Below are positions 1 to 7,600 of a stretch of 64,000 bases of DNA, in pieces (positions within the stretch are counted from its first letter, which is position 1; every line of letters starts with the position of its first letter). This stretch comes from an uncultured Bacteroidota bacterium (lineage in GTDB: Bacteria; Bacteroidota; Bacteroidia; Chitinophagales; Chitinophagaceae). The stretch is from NCBI GenBank assembly GCA_903839875.1, contig CAIMDZ010000012.1, forward strand, positions 1 through 64,000, given 5' to 3'. The translations under genes were made by a program, and so were the position numbers. The notes below the pieces were generated by a model. That model was not told the origin of the DNA, did no database searches, and saw nothing but the letters and a program-made list of their open reading frames with translations.

Positions 1-81
1 GGATGTATGTGTCCCGCCCTTAGTTATCGACAGCAATTCATCCCTTTCCTGCTCCGTTAGTGTAACCTTGTACTTTTCCAT
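1..81 (-). CDS. IS630-family transposase, N-terminal part (runs off window)
   Basis: An open frame on the minus strand starts at an ATG at 81-79 and leaves the window after 27 codons. It begins MEKYKVTLTEQERDELLSI and continues with KGGTHTS. This resembles the N-terminus of IS630-type transposases, where a helix-turn-helix region follows. Only the first residues are visible, so the catalytic DDE domain cannot be checked. A Bacteroidota-type -7 box lies just upstream (92-99, minus strand). The transposon end must lie somewhere within roughly the next 100 bases, inside the start of the neighbouring TPR gene. The family call is from memory of the N-terminal pattern. Confidence 0.6.
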   Translation of the reverse strand, partial: MEKYKVTLTEQERDELLSITKGGTHTS

Positions 82-91
82 AGTTTTTGCA

Positions 92-99
92 CAAAGGTA
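92..99 (-). promoter_or_regulatory. -7 element (TACCTTTG) of the transposase gene
   Basis: Reading the minus strand, TACCTTTG fits the Bacteroidota -7 consensus TAnnTTTG and lies about 10 bases from the transposase ATG, implying a very short leader. No clear -33 TTG was seen. Confidence 0.4.
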
Positions 100-107
100 C
101 AAAAATT

Positions 108-1310
108 ATGCGTCATAGTATGTGTGACATGACACTAGCCTGCTATGATAGTGCTTTGAAAAAAATAGATGAAAAGATCAGTATAAAGAAAAGCCCTGAC
201 CTGCAGGATACAATTGAAATAGCGGCTCTTCATCTGAATATGGGCGACCTGTACCTTTCTAAAGCGAATCCGGAGAAAGCCGCTCAGGAATTTCAAACTG
301 TGTTAAAAAATGGCGCCCCAGGAAGGGACAGGTTTTTAGAAACCTGGGCATTGCTGGGTATAGGTAAATCGTATAAACTAAAAAAAGATTACCAGCATGC
401 GATAGAATACTATGAACATGCATTGAGGGTATGCCGGGAAATAAACAGGTTTGAAGATGAGGTAAAGATAAAAGATGAACTGGCAAATACATACCTTGAG
501 ATATATGACCTGACGAAGGCATCGGCATACGCAGATAGCGCGCTGAGCCTTGCTCAAAACCAGCATTTTATCTCATTGTTGTCGAAGTCCAATGCAACGC
601 TGGGCAGCGTATATCTGCACCAAAATAATTTTGATCTTGCTGTTTCCTATTTGCAGAAGGCACTGGAAATTGCTATACAAACCCATAACCTGGAAAATGA
701 AATGGAAGCAGAGGAAGCTTTAAGCAGCGCCTACGAACAATCTGGCCAGTTTCAAAAGGCATTAATTTCTAGAAAGGAGTATTATGTATTAAAAGACAGC
801 CTTAACAACATTGAAAAAAATAACGAGTTTATCAGAAAGGATATAAGTATAGAAGTGTACAATAAAAAGACCTTGGATAGTTTAAAAACAAACATGGCCT
901 TTGATCAGAAGATGGCGCGGCAACAGGTACTTACTTATAGCGGTTTTACAGCGCTGGTGCTGGTTATCCTTCTTGCCTTTTTTATGTACCGGAGTTATGT
1001 CACTCAGAAGAAATACAATGAATTACTGGCAGTTGAAAAGAAACGACACCTGGCGCATATAGAGGCCCAGAGTAATATTCTGAGTGATATTGCAGATACA
1101 CAGGCACACCAGATACGAGGACCTATTTCTACCATATTGGGTCTGGTGCATATTTTTAATTACGACGATCCCACAGACCCGATGAATAAGCAGGTGATGG
1201 AGTGGATTACCTCGACTACCGAGAAGCTGGATGCGGTAGTAAAAGATGTGATCATTAAGGAGAATAAGTTAAGGGACGAACATGAAGAAGAGGAGAAAGC
1301 GAATTCATAA
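108..1310 (+). CDS. TPR protein with membrane segment and histidine-kinase dimerisation-like tail, probably 5'-truncated
   Basis: Tetratricopeptide repeats fill roughly residues 1-230, for example around the ALLGIGKSYKLKKDYQHAIE stretch. One membrane helix follows (about 283-303), then a short cytoplasmic part with an H-box-like HQIRGPISTILGL motif. This is the arrangement of Bacteroidota TPR sensor kinases, but the protein stops after the dimerisation helices and has no ATPase domain, so it cannot autophosphorylate as written. There is no signal peptide. The first codons read into the promoter side of the adjacent IS630-type transposase, so the true N-terminus was probably removed by the insertion. 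The ATG at 108 is nominal; a TTG at 87 is also in frame. The function is unknown; a scaffold or signalling remnant is possible. Confidence 0.6.
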   Translation: MRHSMCDMTLACYDSALKKIDEKISIKKSPDLQDTIEIAALHLNMGDLYLSKANPEKAAQEFQTVLKNGAPGRDRFLETWALLGIGKSYKLKKDYQHAIEYYEHALRVCREINRFEDEVKIKDELANTYLEIYDLTKASAYADSALSLAQNQHFISLLSKSNATLGSVYLHQNNFDLAVSYLQKALEIAIQTHNLENEMEAEEALSSAYEQSGQFQKALISRKEYYVLKDSLNNIEKNNEFIRKDISIEVYNKKTLDSLKTNMAFDQKMARQQVLTYSGFTALVLVILLAFFMYRSYVTQKKYNELLAVEKKRHLAHIEAQSNILSDIADTQAHQIRGPISTILGLVHIFNYDDPTDPMNKQVMEWITSTTEKLDAVVKDVIIKENKLRDEHEEEEKANS

Positions 1311-1442
1311 GTATCTGTCATTAACAATTCGTTTAGGATTTTCCTTTGTTTATCATAAGAAAATGTAAAAACTGGCACAGATGTTGTTGTATAATTATCA
1401 TCCGGCCCCTGGGAAACTTATGATCTATGACTTAGTTCGTTT

Positions 1443-1486
1443 AGCATCAGCTGCTCTTACCAAGAGCACTGATGCTGTGCTTTTTT
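1443..1486 (+). terminator. Rho-independent terminator after the TPR gene
   Basis: AGCATCAG at 1443 pairs with CTGATGCT ending at 1476. A nested GCTCTT/AAGAGC stem lies inside, and a run of six T follows at 1481-1486. It lies between convergent genes and is best placed for the plus-strand gene. Confidence 0.6.
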
Positions 1487-1507
1487 CGGCCCTTTCCTTC
1501 GAAAAAC

Positions 1508-1948
1508 TTATTTGACTTTTATTATTGGATGGAAGATTATTTTCGACTTCACGGAGTTGGAGATAAGGCAGGCTGCTTCTGATTTATTGAGTATTCTCAT
1601 TGCCTTATCATGATCGGCTTCATTTGAAATAGTTATTGAAGGAGTAAGCGTAACCTCGCTCATAATATATTTCCCATCTACCATTTCCAGTTTACCTGAT
1701 GCTTTACTGCTGAATTTTGTGAATTCAAGCTTTGAGCTTTCGGCAATAGACAGGAAAGTAGTCATCAGGCAACTGTTGATGGCAGCGGTAAACAGATGTT
1801 CGGGAGACCAAACCTTGTCAATTCCTTTGGGAAACTGGGGAGGGGTAGCAACCTGCATCTCGTCATTTAATTCAGGTGAATAAAGTATGCCTATCCTGTC
1901 ATGTATCCAGTTTACATCAACTTCATAATTGTGTTCTATAGTTGCCAT
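1508..1948 (-). CDS. OsmC-family protein (thiol peroxidase-like)
   Basis: A 146-residue protein with the OsmC/Ohr layout. Cys60 sits in the NSCLMTTFLSIA helix and Cys127 in SEAACLISNSV, the two positions used for peroxide reduction in this family. An SPEHLFTAAINSC stretch matches the conserved helix preceding the first cysteine. Members reduce organic hydroperoxides or act on unidentified acylated or thiol substrates in the cytoplasm. It has its own divergent promoter region shared with pyrF. A second OsmC paralogue lies at 9500-9907 and is only distantly similar. OsmC versus Ohr subtype cannot be settled by eye. Confidence 0.85.
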   Translation of the reverse strand: MATIEHNYEVDVNWIHDRIGILYSPELNDEMQVATPPQFPKGIDKVWSPEHLFTAAINSCLMTTFLSIAESSKLEFTKFSSKASGKLEMVDGKYIMSEVTLTPSITISNEADHDKAMRILNKSEAACLISNSVKSKIIFHPIIKVK

Positions 1949-2144
1949 AATTAGTTGTTTAATAATTCATTTTTACTGACAAACCCGGTATGCTGCGCAA
2001 TTAGCAATCCGGGAATGTAACAGGTAAAATTCCACTATTTAGATGCCTTAAATTATGATCATCGTCAATCAAATTGATGATAGAAGTCACAATAACGTTG
2101 ACAGGGAATTTCAGGCTGTCAAATTCTGCTATTATCTTTAAGGC

Positions 2145-2951
2145 ATGAACAGGAAGAAACTAATTGAAATAATATTTAAAAAACGATCGGTTTTATGCGT
2201 TGGGCTCGATACCGATCTGACTAAAATACCAAAGTATCTTCTGGCGGATGAAGACCCGGCATTTGCTTTCAATAAGGCCATTATTGACGCAACAAAAGAC
2301 TATACTGTGGCGTACAAGATCAATACCGCTTTTTATGAGGCGCAGGGCATAAAGGGTTGGATGAGTATGGAAAAGACTCTTAATTATATTCCAAAGGATA
2401 TTTTCACGATTGCAGATGCCAAACGCGGGGATATAGGAAATACTTCTGAGCAATATGCACGTACCTTTTTCCATACTTATCCCTTCGATAGTGTAACTGT
2501 GGCTCCTTATATGGGGGCCGACAGTGTGAAGCCTTTTCTGCAATTTGAAGGCAAGTGGAGCATAGTGCTGGGGCTTACATCGAATGCGGGTAGTGCAGAT
2601 TTCCAGTTACAGCAGTGCGGGGATGAGTTGCTTTACCAAAAGGTTTTGAAGACAGTAGCATCGTGGGGAACTCCTGAGAACATCATGTTTGTGATAGGCG
2701 CTACCCGCAAGGAGCAACTACAGGAAGTGAGGGCTATGCTGCCGGAGCATTTCTTCCTGGTGCCGGGAGTGGGAGCACAGGGCGGGGATGTAGATACGGT
2801 TTGCAGCAATGCTTTTAACAAGGATGCGGGGGTGTTGATCAATGTATCGAGGGGGGTGATTTATGCAAGCGCCGGTGAGGATTTTGCTGAACGGGCGGGT
2901 GAGGAGGCGAGGAAATATCAAGGGGAGATGAAGGGATATTTGAAACCCTGA
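2145..2951 (+). CDS. pyrF: Orotidine 5'-phosphate decarboxylase (type 2 PyrF)
   Basis: This enzyme converts OMP to UMP in the last step of de novo pyrimidine synthesis. The diagnostic catalytic motif DAKRGDIGNT is at residues 91-100, giving the Asp-Lys-Asp charge network (D91, K93, D96). The N-terminal VGLDTDL substrate-binding strand and the C-terminal phosphate-gripping region (PGVGAQGG and INVSRGVIYA) are intact. The length of 268 aa fits the type 2 subfamily, which is longer than the E. coli enzyme. The ATG start follows a 196-bp intergenic region shared with the divergent osmC gene. It appears monocistronic. Confidence 0.95.
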   Translation: MNRKKLIEIIFKKRSVLCVGLDTDLTKIPKYLLADEDPAFAFNKAIIDATKDYTVAYKINTAFYEAQGIKGWMSMEKTLNYIPKDIFTIADAKRGDIGNTSEQYARTFFHTYPFDSVTVAPYMGADSVKPFLQFEGKWSIVLGLTSNAGSADFQLQQCGDELLYQKVLKTVASWGTPENIMFVIGATRKEQLQEVRAMLPEHFFLVPGVGAQGGDVDTVCSNAFNKDAGVLINVSRGVIYASAGEDFAERAGEEARKYQGEMKGYLKP

Positions 2952-3071
2952 TCGCTTCTAGAGTGATTTTTTTTAGCTCTGTTGCAGTACTATACCAGAA
3001 GTTTTTTTTATTGTTTGTCTTTATTGCAAACGATGATAGAAATGGCTATGATCTACTAAAAAGGGATATAA

Positions 3072-3521
3072 ATGGCAATTTGGCAATATCAATTACACAT
3101 CATTCCGAATGATGAGATTGATTCCTTTTTTGGGGATAGTAACTTTATTAGCCAAGGCGCATTTGATGAAATAAATTGGTGGAAATATAAACAATTGAAA
3201 ACAGACGATTTCAGTATATTTTCGACGATATTGAAAGTTGGGAAATCCTGGTCGAAAGATATTATTCTATTTGGACATGAAAGTTCAAATTGTGTCGAAA
3301 TATTCTTTGATGACGGTAAAATTTACGAAGTGAGTGTCAGAATAGATATTAGGCAGGATTATCGCTCTGTTCTATTGGCAGTATGTGATTTCGCTGAAAG
3401 GCATAATTGCGTATTAGTAAATACTTCTATGCGGATTTTGCAGCCAGTTTTTGACTTTGTTAAAAGAGATATTGATGAAGACAAACTTTATCTGGACTTC
3501 ATCAACATGTTGAGAGGATAG
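3072..3521 (+). CDS. Hypothetical protein, possible immunity-type
   Basis: A 149-residue soluble protein, beginning MAIWQYQLHIIP and rich in aromatic residues (INWWKY, KSWSKDIILFG). Features seen are an alternating hydrophobic pattern, acidic patches and a conserved-looking IEIFFDDGKIYEVSVR-type core. This resembles small stand-alone proteins often found near polymorphic toxins as immunity proteins, but that is recollection, not a recognised domain. No toxin gene sits beside it. The gene is AT-rich compared with pyrF, like the HigBA pair downstream, suggesting a horizontally acquired patch between pyrF and the DUF2851 gene. Confidence 0.6.
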   Translation: MAIWQYQLHIIPNDEIDSFFGDSNFISQGAFDEINWWKYKQLKTDDFSIFSTILKVGKSWSKDIILFGHESSNCVEIFFDDGKIYEVSVRIDIRQDYRSVLLAVCDFAERHNCVLVNTSMRILQPVFDFVKRDIDEDKLYLDFINMLRG

Positions 3522-3649
3522 ATAAGGAATATTCCAATTTAGAGGGAGGAATACTCAGCTATCGAACGTCAAGTTATTGTTGGGAAGTTACCGATGGTTT
3601 TTAGGAAAACAAATTTCCGCTATATTTTATTTCGTGTTCCATTTTAAGT

Positions 3650-3657
3650 TAACTTTG
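3650..3657 (+). promoter_or_regulatory. -7 element (TAACTTTG) of the higBA-like operon
   Basis: TAACTTTG matches the Bacteroidota TAnnTTTG -7 box and lies 14 bases before the toxin ATG. The antitoxin probably binds around here for autoregulation, as is usual for HigA; that is inference. Confidence 0.4.
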
Positions 3658-3671
3658 TCAAACATAAATTT

Positions 3672-4010
3672 ATGGAAGAAATAAGGGAACTTTTCTACTA
3701 TAAACATTATTTTAAGGATTTTTTGAACGGACAAAATAATAAAGTTAAAGACAAAATTAACTATGTTTTATTTCTTTTGACACATGCGCAAAGGGTACCG
3801 GAAAAATTTTTAAAACATTTAGAAGGGACAAAGGGGCTTTATGAAATTCGAGTTGAATCAGGGAATAATATTTTTAGAATTTTTTGTTGTTTTGACGAAG
3901 GAAGAATTATAGTTCTATTCAATGGATATCAAAAAAAATCCCAGAAAGCTCCCAAAAAAGAAATAGAATTAGCTTTAAAAATAATGGATGAGTATTTTAA
4001 TAAAAAATAA
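3672..4010 (+). CDS. HigB/RelE-type toxin (phage Gp49-like)
   Basis: A 112-residue basic protein of the Gp49-like RelE superfamily branch. A central KFLKHLEGTKGLYEIRVES strand region is followed by NIFRIFCCFDEGRIIVLFNGYQKKSQK, the typical core of HigB-type mRNA interferases, which cut mRNA on the ribosome. The residues expected in the active strand (Arg in YEIRV and FRIF, Lys in YQKKSQK) are present. It lies 5 bases upstream of an XRE antitoxin gene, in the toxin-first order typical of higBA. Toxin activity is inferred from family and context. Confidence 0.85.
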   Translation: MEEIRELFYYKHYFKDFLNGQNNKVKDKINYVLFLLTHAQRVPEKFLKHLEGTKGLYEIRVESGNNIFRIFCCFDEGRIIVLFNGYQKKSQKAPKKEIELALKIMDEYFNKK

Positions 4011-4015
4011 TAATT

Positions 4016-4315
4016 ATGAAAAAGAATAAAAATCTTACTTCGTTTGATGAACATCTTGATGAGCAATATGGAAAGAGAGGGACTGCCAAACGAACAGAGT
4101 TTGAAATAAAAGCAAAAGCATTTTTAATAGGGGAAGTAATTAAAGATGAAAGGCGATTAGCTAACCTTACACAAGAACAGCTTGCAGATAAAATTGGGGC
4201 AAAAAAAAGCTTCATTTCACGAATAGAAAATGGCAAGTCAGATATCCAGCTTTCTACACTTTACAGGCTTCTTGAGTTTGGCCTTGGAAGGAAAATTGAA
4301 TTATTAGTACATTGA
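4016..4315 (+). CDS. HigA-type XRE antitoxin
   Basis: A 99-residue protein with a C-terminal helix-turn-helix of the XRE class (residues about 42-95): RLANLTQEQLADKIGAKKSF followed by ISRIENGKSDIQ. The N-terminal 40 residues, charged and helical, should contact the toxin. It is the second gene of the pair starting at 3672 and is expected to neutralise the toxin and repress the shared promoter near 3650. Confidence 0.88.
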   Translation: MKKNKNLTSFDEHLDEQYGKRGTAKRTEFEIKAKAFLIGEVIKDERRLANLTQEQLADKIGAKKSFISRIENGKSDIQLSTLYRLLEFGLGRKIELLVH

Positions 4316-4403
4316 TAATATTTTTTTGTTAGTAAAGAAGCAGGTTGTGATGAATGTTTCAAAACATCTTTCTACTTTCGACTAACGACTTTATACTACA
4401 ACA

Positions 4404-4679
4404 ATGAACGAAGCTTTATTCCAATTCATATGGCAATACAGCCTTTACCAGCCGGGAGGACTGATGACGGCAGCAGGAGAGCCGCTTACGGTTATGTTTT
4501 GCGGCAAACTCAACAGGGACGCGGGCCCTGATTTCCTGGAGGCTAAGATTAAGGTGGGGAAAACAATACTGGTAGGCAATATAGAATTGCACATAAAGAG
4601 CAGCGACTGGCTGAAGCATGGGCACCAGAATGATGCAGCCTATCAGAATCTGATACTGCATGTGGTATATGAGGAAGAT
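4404..4679 (+). pseudogene. DUF2851 family gene, 5' part, split by a serine-integrase element
   Basis: The frame from ATG 4404 reads MNEALFQFIWQYSLYQPGG and on to NLILHVVYEED, the N-terminal part of the DUF2851 family of Bacteroidota, whose function is unknown. As written it ends two codons after the insertion point (stop at 4686-4688). The rest of the gene is at 8521-9513. Codon phase is the same on both sides: 4680 and 8521 are both first codon positions. Joining 4679 to 8521 gives YEED-VPEVAENTP and a 422-residue frame, the length I expect for this family. The gene was therefore intact before insertion. Confidence 0.85.
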
Positions 4680-4694
4680 GCTTCATAGTTAAAG
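4661..4694 (+). other. attL of the serine-integrase element
   Basis: The host half-site (4661-4676) lies left of the predicted crossover dinucleotide GA (4677-4678), and the phage-side arm (4679-4694) lies right of it, ending TTCATAGTTAAAG. The crossover position is deduced from the centre of the reconstructed 34-bp attP palindrome and agrees with the AGATG repeat shared with attR. Confidence 0.8.
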
Positions 4695-4734
4695 TAAGTC
4701 CGTATCTTTATTGCTCACATTAAACAATATATTT

Positions 4735-5088
4735 ATGTTAGCAATTTACACCCGTATATCCAAAGATGATAAAAACGTTGAAGGTATATCGTTAGAGAAC
4801 CAACAATATAGGGGTATTCAGTTAGCCGATAAGTTAGGGCTGAAATACAAAGTTTATGAAGATGCTGGTAAGTCTGGGGAATTATCAGTTGAATTAAGAC
4901 CAAAATTTCTTGCATTATTTAACGACATAAAAAGCAAAGTAATTACTTCTGTTTATGTTCTTAATCAATCCCGTTTAGATAGGGGTGATTTATTGCAATT
5001 CCTGACTATCATAAAGTTCTTCAAAGACAATAAGATTAAACTGTATTACAATGAAGTATTCCAATCATCTTCATCAAATCCCCAATAA
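4735..5088 (+). pseudogene. Large serine recombinase, N-terminal domain only (3'-truncated)
   Basis: Starting from ATG 4735, the sequence MLAIYTRISKDD holds the catalytic serine (residue 9) in the YxRxS motif. It is followed by GISLENQ and the VLNQSRLDRGD segment of the resolvase catalytic domain. Large serine integrases run to about 450-550 residues, but this frame stops after 117 residues. The last 12 or so residues (after LYYNE) come from sequence that, on the other strand, encodes a portal protein, so a deletion joined the two genes near 5055-5065. The DNA-binding recombinase and zinc-ribbon domains are missing. Its position next to attL is that of the element's own integrase. Confidence 0.8.
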
Positions 5089-5630
5089 AAAACAGGTGGG
5101 TGTTTTGCTAAATGTCGTTTATCCCAGCTATCAGAATACAACCAACCATCCCTATCAGGGTATTCACTATTTTCAATCTTATCAGCAGGAACTACTTTAA
5201 CATTATATGGGTGTATGTAATTAATTTCAGCAATGGTTTTTTTGTCCTTGCTCCAAACCAATTCTAATACAAACGCACCTAATTGTTCATAATCGTGGCT
5301 AACTAATTTAAGTATCTTATCAAGGTTTAGTTTATTAGCCTTGTTCTTTAAAAATGTAATTGCTTGTGGTGAAAGACCTGCTTTCTGCCAGCCAGAGCCA
5401 CCCACCATATTACTTTTACGTTTTATTATGGCAGAATGTGAAGTACATTTCAATGATAGTTTGTTTAAATAAACCGGGTCGCTATCACTTCCCCATTCAA
5501 TACATTTCAAGTTGTTGTTTATTCTTTCACCATACTGCGGTACTTCTACCACTACGTTAGCTGATAGTTTGATTGAATTAGTTTTTGTACTTGCTAAATC
5601 TATTTTTTCATTGGTAGTTTTTTTAGTCAT
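5046..5630 (-). pseudogene. Phage portal-like protein, N-terminal fragment
   Basis: A 194-residue frame with MVGGSGWQKAG, a long KLNLDKILKLVSHDYEQLGA helix and an INYIHPYNVKVVPADKI segment, a pattern I associate with N-terminal domains of phage portal proteins of Bacteroidota phages. Full portals are at least 400 residues. This one is cut after FYWGFDEDDW at the same junction that truncates the recombinase. Its promoter side faces the small genes at 5737 onward. The portal call is moderate; the truncation is better supported because two unrelated genes end at one point. Confidence 0.55.
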
Positions 5631-5736
5631 TAATAATCTAAACTTTTATCTACGAAAATCACCCCATTATCACCATCAGTATTGACTTGAAAATTGGAGT
5701 GTGTCCCGTTAATTTTTAGTAATCCTTGTTCAACAA

Positions 5737-5856
5737 TTGGAAGAAGAACTACAAAAGGAAAGAATTGATAACTGGCTATTAAAAAATGGCTTGAAAATTC
5801 AGGACTTAAAAGTAATGCTTGCAATGGCATTAGATGAAAATAAAGAAACAGAATGA
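5737..5856 (+). CDS. Small phage-like ORF with TTG start, coupled to the next gene
   Basis: From TTG 5737 the frame reads MEEELQKERIDNWLLKNGLK and on to MLAMALDENKETE, 39 residues. The frame is open back to a stop near 5714 with no ATG. The stop TGA at 5854-5856 overlaps the ATG of the next gene at 5853, a typical coupled arrangement. The composition is that of a small helical protein. It could be the 3' end of a longer gene lost when the element was rearranged. No function recognised. Confidence 0.35.
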   Translation: MEEELQKERIDNWLLKNGLKIQDLKVMLAMALDENKETE

Positions 5857-6113
5857 ACCAAGATAACATAAACGAATTGAAGAACTACCTGAATGTAATT
5901 TCAGCAGGTATTGAAGAAATACCAACCGACATACTATATTCTTTGTTTGAAGAAACTAAATCAATGTCGGCAAAAATTACAACATCAATAGATGGGGTAG
6001 AAGGGAGCGAAGAAACTATAAACATTGATTTATCAGAGGTAACAAAACCTGTGTTGAAGTTGTTAAGAAAGGAAATAAAAAGAAGAAAAAATAATGATAC
6101 TGCTAATTCTTAA
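5853..6113 (+). CDS. Hypothetical small phage-like protein
   Basis: An 86-residue acidic protein with a predicted helical N-terminal half (NELKNYLNVISAGIEEIPTD) and a basic tail (LLRKEIKRRKNN). It overlaps the upstream small ORF by 4 bases and the downstream membrane protein by 20 bases, so these form one tightly packed operon, as in phage genomes. Nothing in it identifies a function. Confidence 0.6.
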   Translation: MNQDNINELKNYLNVISAGIEEIPTDILYSLFEETKSMSAKITTSIDGVEGSEETINIDLSEVTKPVLKLLRKEIKRRKNNDTANS

Positions 6114-6345
6114 ATCACTTTTACTTGCTTGGTTGATTACGGGTTTTGACCCGCTGAAAAGATTAATCAATCTGATACCAGAAGGAATAGTAAAGTTTTA
6201 CACACAGACCCTATTTAGTTGCTTAAAATGCTGTTCTTTCTGGGTCTGCCTTATGCTATCAGGTAATATATTTTTAGCAGCAGGAACAGCATTTATTGCT
6301 TATTGGTATGATTACCTATTAGCACCCAAAATAAAATTGAACTAA
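6094..6345 (+). CDS. Small membrane protein with Cys-rich loop (phage-like)
   Basis: An 83-residue protein with two hydrophobic helices (about residues 2-17 and 47-75) and a CLKCCSFWVC segment between them. Similar small proteins with a Cys-x-x-Cys near SFW occur in phages of Bacteroidota; a role such as a holin or exclusion factor is possible but unproven. It overlaps the preceding gene by 20 bases, and its stop TAA shares its last base with the next ATG (6345). Confidence 0.6.
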   Translation: MILLILKSLLLAWLITGFDPLKRLINLIPEGIVKFYTQTLFSCLKCCSFWVCLMLSGNIFLAAGTAFIAYWYDYLLAPKIKLN

Positions 6346-6578
6346 TGACCGCATCAGCTATACTTTACCCCAAAGAAGATTACTTATTTATTCAGGAAAT
6401 GAGAAAGACAGTTAACCCGTCTGGTCCAGAAATGGATAAGATTTTAGCACTTTACAGAAAGTACATTCAATATGTCTGGGGTTATGTAACCGGGTGTAAT
6501 TGTGCCCAAGATATTTCTTCACTATGGAATACTTTAAACCAATGGGTAATTAAAAATGATGGTCTATTTCAAAAATAG
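6345..6578 (+). CDS. Hypothetical small phage-like protein
   Basis: A 77-residue protein with an ILALYRKYIQYVWGYVTGCN helix and a C-terminal SSLWNTLNQWVIKND segment. It has no signal peptide and two cysteines (GCNCAQ). It is translationally coupled to the upstream membrane protein by a TAATG overlap and is the last gene of this small operon, which ends at the terminator at 6658-6690. Function not recognised. Confidence 0.6.
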   Translation: MTASAILYPKEDYLFIQEMRKTVNPSGPEMDKILALYRKYIQYVWGYVTGCNCAQDISSLWNTLNQWVIKNDGLFQK

Positions 6579-6657
6579 ATTTCAAACTAATTCAAAAAAT
6601 GCTAATATAAGTAGTAGAAAAGGTTACGACATAATTTCTTTCTGTTTAATTTTATAC

Positions 6658-6690
6658 AAACCCCTTCTTGCCATAGGAAGGGGTTTTTTG
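6658..6690 (+). terminator. Rho-independent terminator between phage-like genes and the R-M genes
   Basis: The hairpin is AACCCCTTC (6659-6667) with GGAAGGGGTT, followed by a T run (TTTTTTG). It separates the small-gene operon from the methyltransferase gene, so the R-M genes likely have their own promoter in 6690-6740. Confidence 0.75.
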
Positions 6691-6742
6691 TTACTAACTA
6701 TAATGCCTATTTTTGAAACAATCTAAACATAGGAGTAGAAAT

Positions 6743-7600
6743 ATGGCAGCCACCATTAAATTAGTATTAGGAGATAGCACCAAAGAATTAAAAACATTAC
6801 CAGACAATTCAGTTGATTTAATAATTACTTCCCCGCCATATGCAGACCAAAGAAAATCTACTTATGGGGGTATAGCAGCAGATAAGTATGTTAAATGGTT
6901 TTTACCAATTTCAAAAGAACTATTAAGAGTTCTTAAACCTACCGGAACATTTGTACTTAACATTAAAGAAAAGGTTGTTGAGGGTGAAAGAAGTACCTAT
7001 GTAATGGAACTGATTATTGAAATGAGAAACCAAGGTTGGTTATGGACAGAAGAATTTATTTGGCATAAGAAAAATAGTTACCCTGGGAAGTGGCCCAATA
7101 GGTTCCGTGATAGCTGGGAAAGACTATTACAATTCAACAAAGACAAGAAGTTCCATATGTACCAAGAAGAAGTAATGGTACCAATGGGAGATTGGGCTAA
7201 AACCAGATTAAAGAACTTATCTAAAACAGATAAGATTAGGGATAATTCAAAAGTCGGTAGTGGTTTTGGAAAAAACATTTCAAATTGGGTCAATAGAGAT
7301 AAAGCGTATCCTTCTAATGTTTTACATTTAGCCACCGAGTGTAACAATAAAAATCATAGTGCTGCATTTCCAGAAGAACTACCAGAATGGTTTATTAAAT
7401 TGTTTACAAAAGAAGGTGATACGGTTTTAGACCCCTTCGCAGGTTCGGGCACCAGTTTAAGTGTATCAAAAAGAATGAATAGAAATTCAATTGGAATAGA
7501 ACTACTACCGGAATACTATAATGAGATGGTTACTACATTGGGAATATCACCTACTATAAAAAAGAAAAATGGAACAAAAAGTCTTGCAAAAAATCACTAA
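6743..7600 (+). CDS. DNA methyltransferase (N4-cytosine/N6-adenine, type II R-M)
   Basis: A 285-residue amino-methyltransferase of the N6/N4 class. The catalytic motif TSPPY is at residues 29-33 and the SAM-binding motif DPFAGSGT at 230-237, so the order is catalytic then SAM-binding, the beta class. TSPPY is most common in N4-cytosine enzymes, but adenine methylation cannot be excluded. The ATG at 6743 is chosen because AGGAG lies 8 bases upstream; a TTG at 6713 is in frame but has no such site. Its 3' end overlaps the endonuclease gene by 32 bases. It should protect the host from the partner nuclease. Both genes are AT-rich cargo of the integrated element. Confidence 0.9.
   Translation: MAATIKLVLGDSTKELKTLPDNSVDLIITSPPYADQRKSTYGGIAADKYVKWFLPISKELLRVLKPTGTFVLNIKEKVVEGERSTYVMELIIEMRNQGWLWTEEFIWHKKNSYPGKWPNRFRDSWERLLQFNKDKKFHMYQEEVMVPMGDWAKTRLKNLSKTDKIRDNSKVGSGFGKNISNWVNRDKAYPSNVLHLATECNNKNHSAAFPEELPEWFIKLFTKEGDTVLDPFAGSGTSLSVSKRMNRNSIGIELLPEYYNEMVTTLGISPTIKKKNGTKSLAKNH

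Noticed and set aside
5630-5869. 79-residue hydrophobic open frame on the minus strand of the element
   Set aside because: Antisense to the small phage-like ORF coupled to 5853; upstream of the portal-like gene where a promoter is expected.
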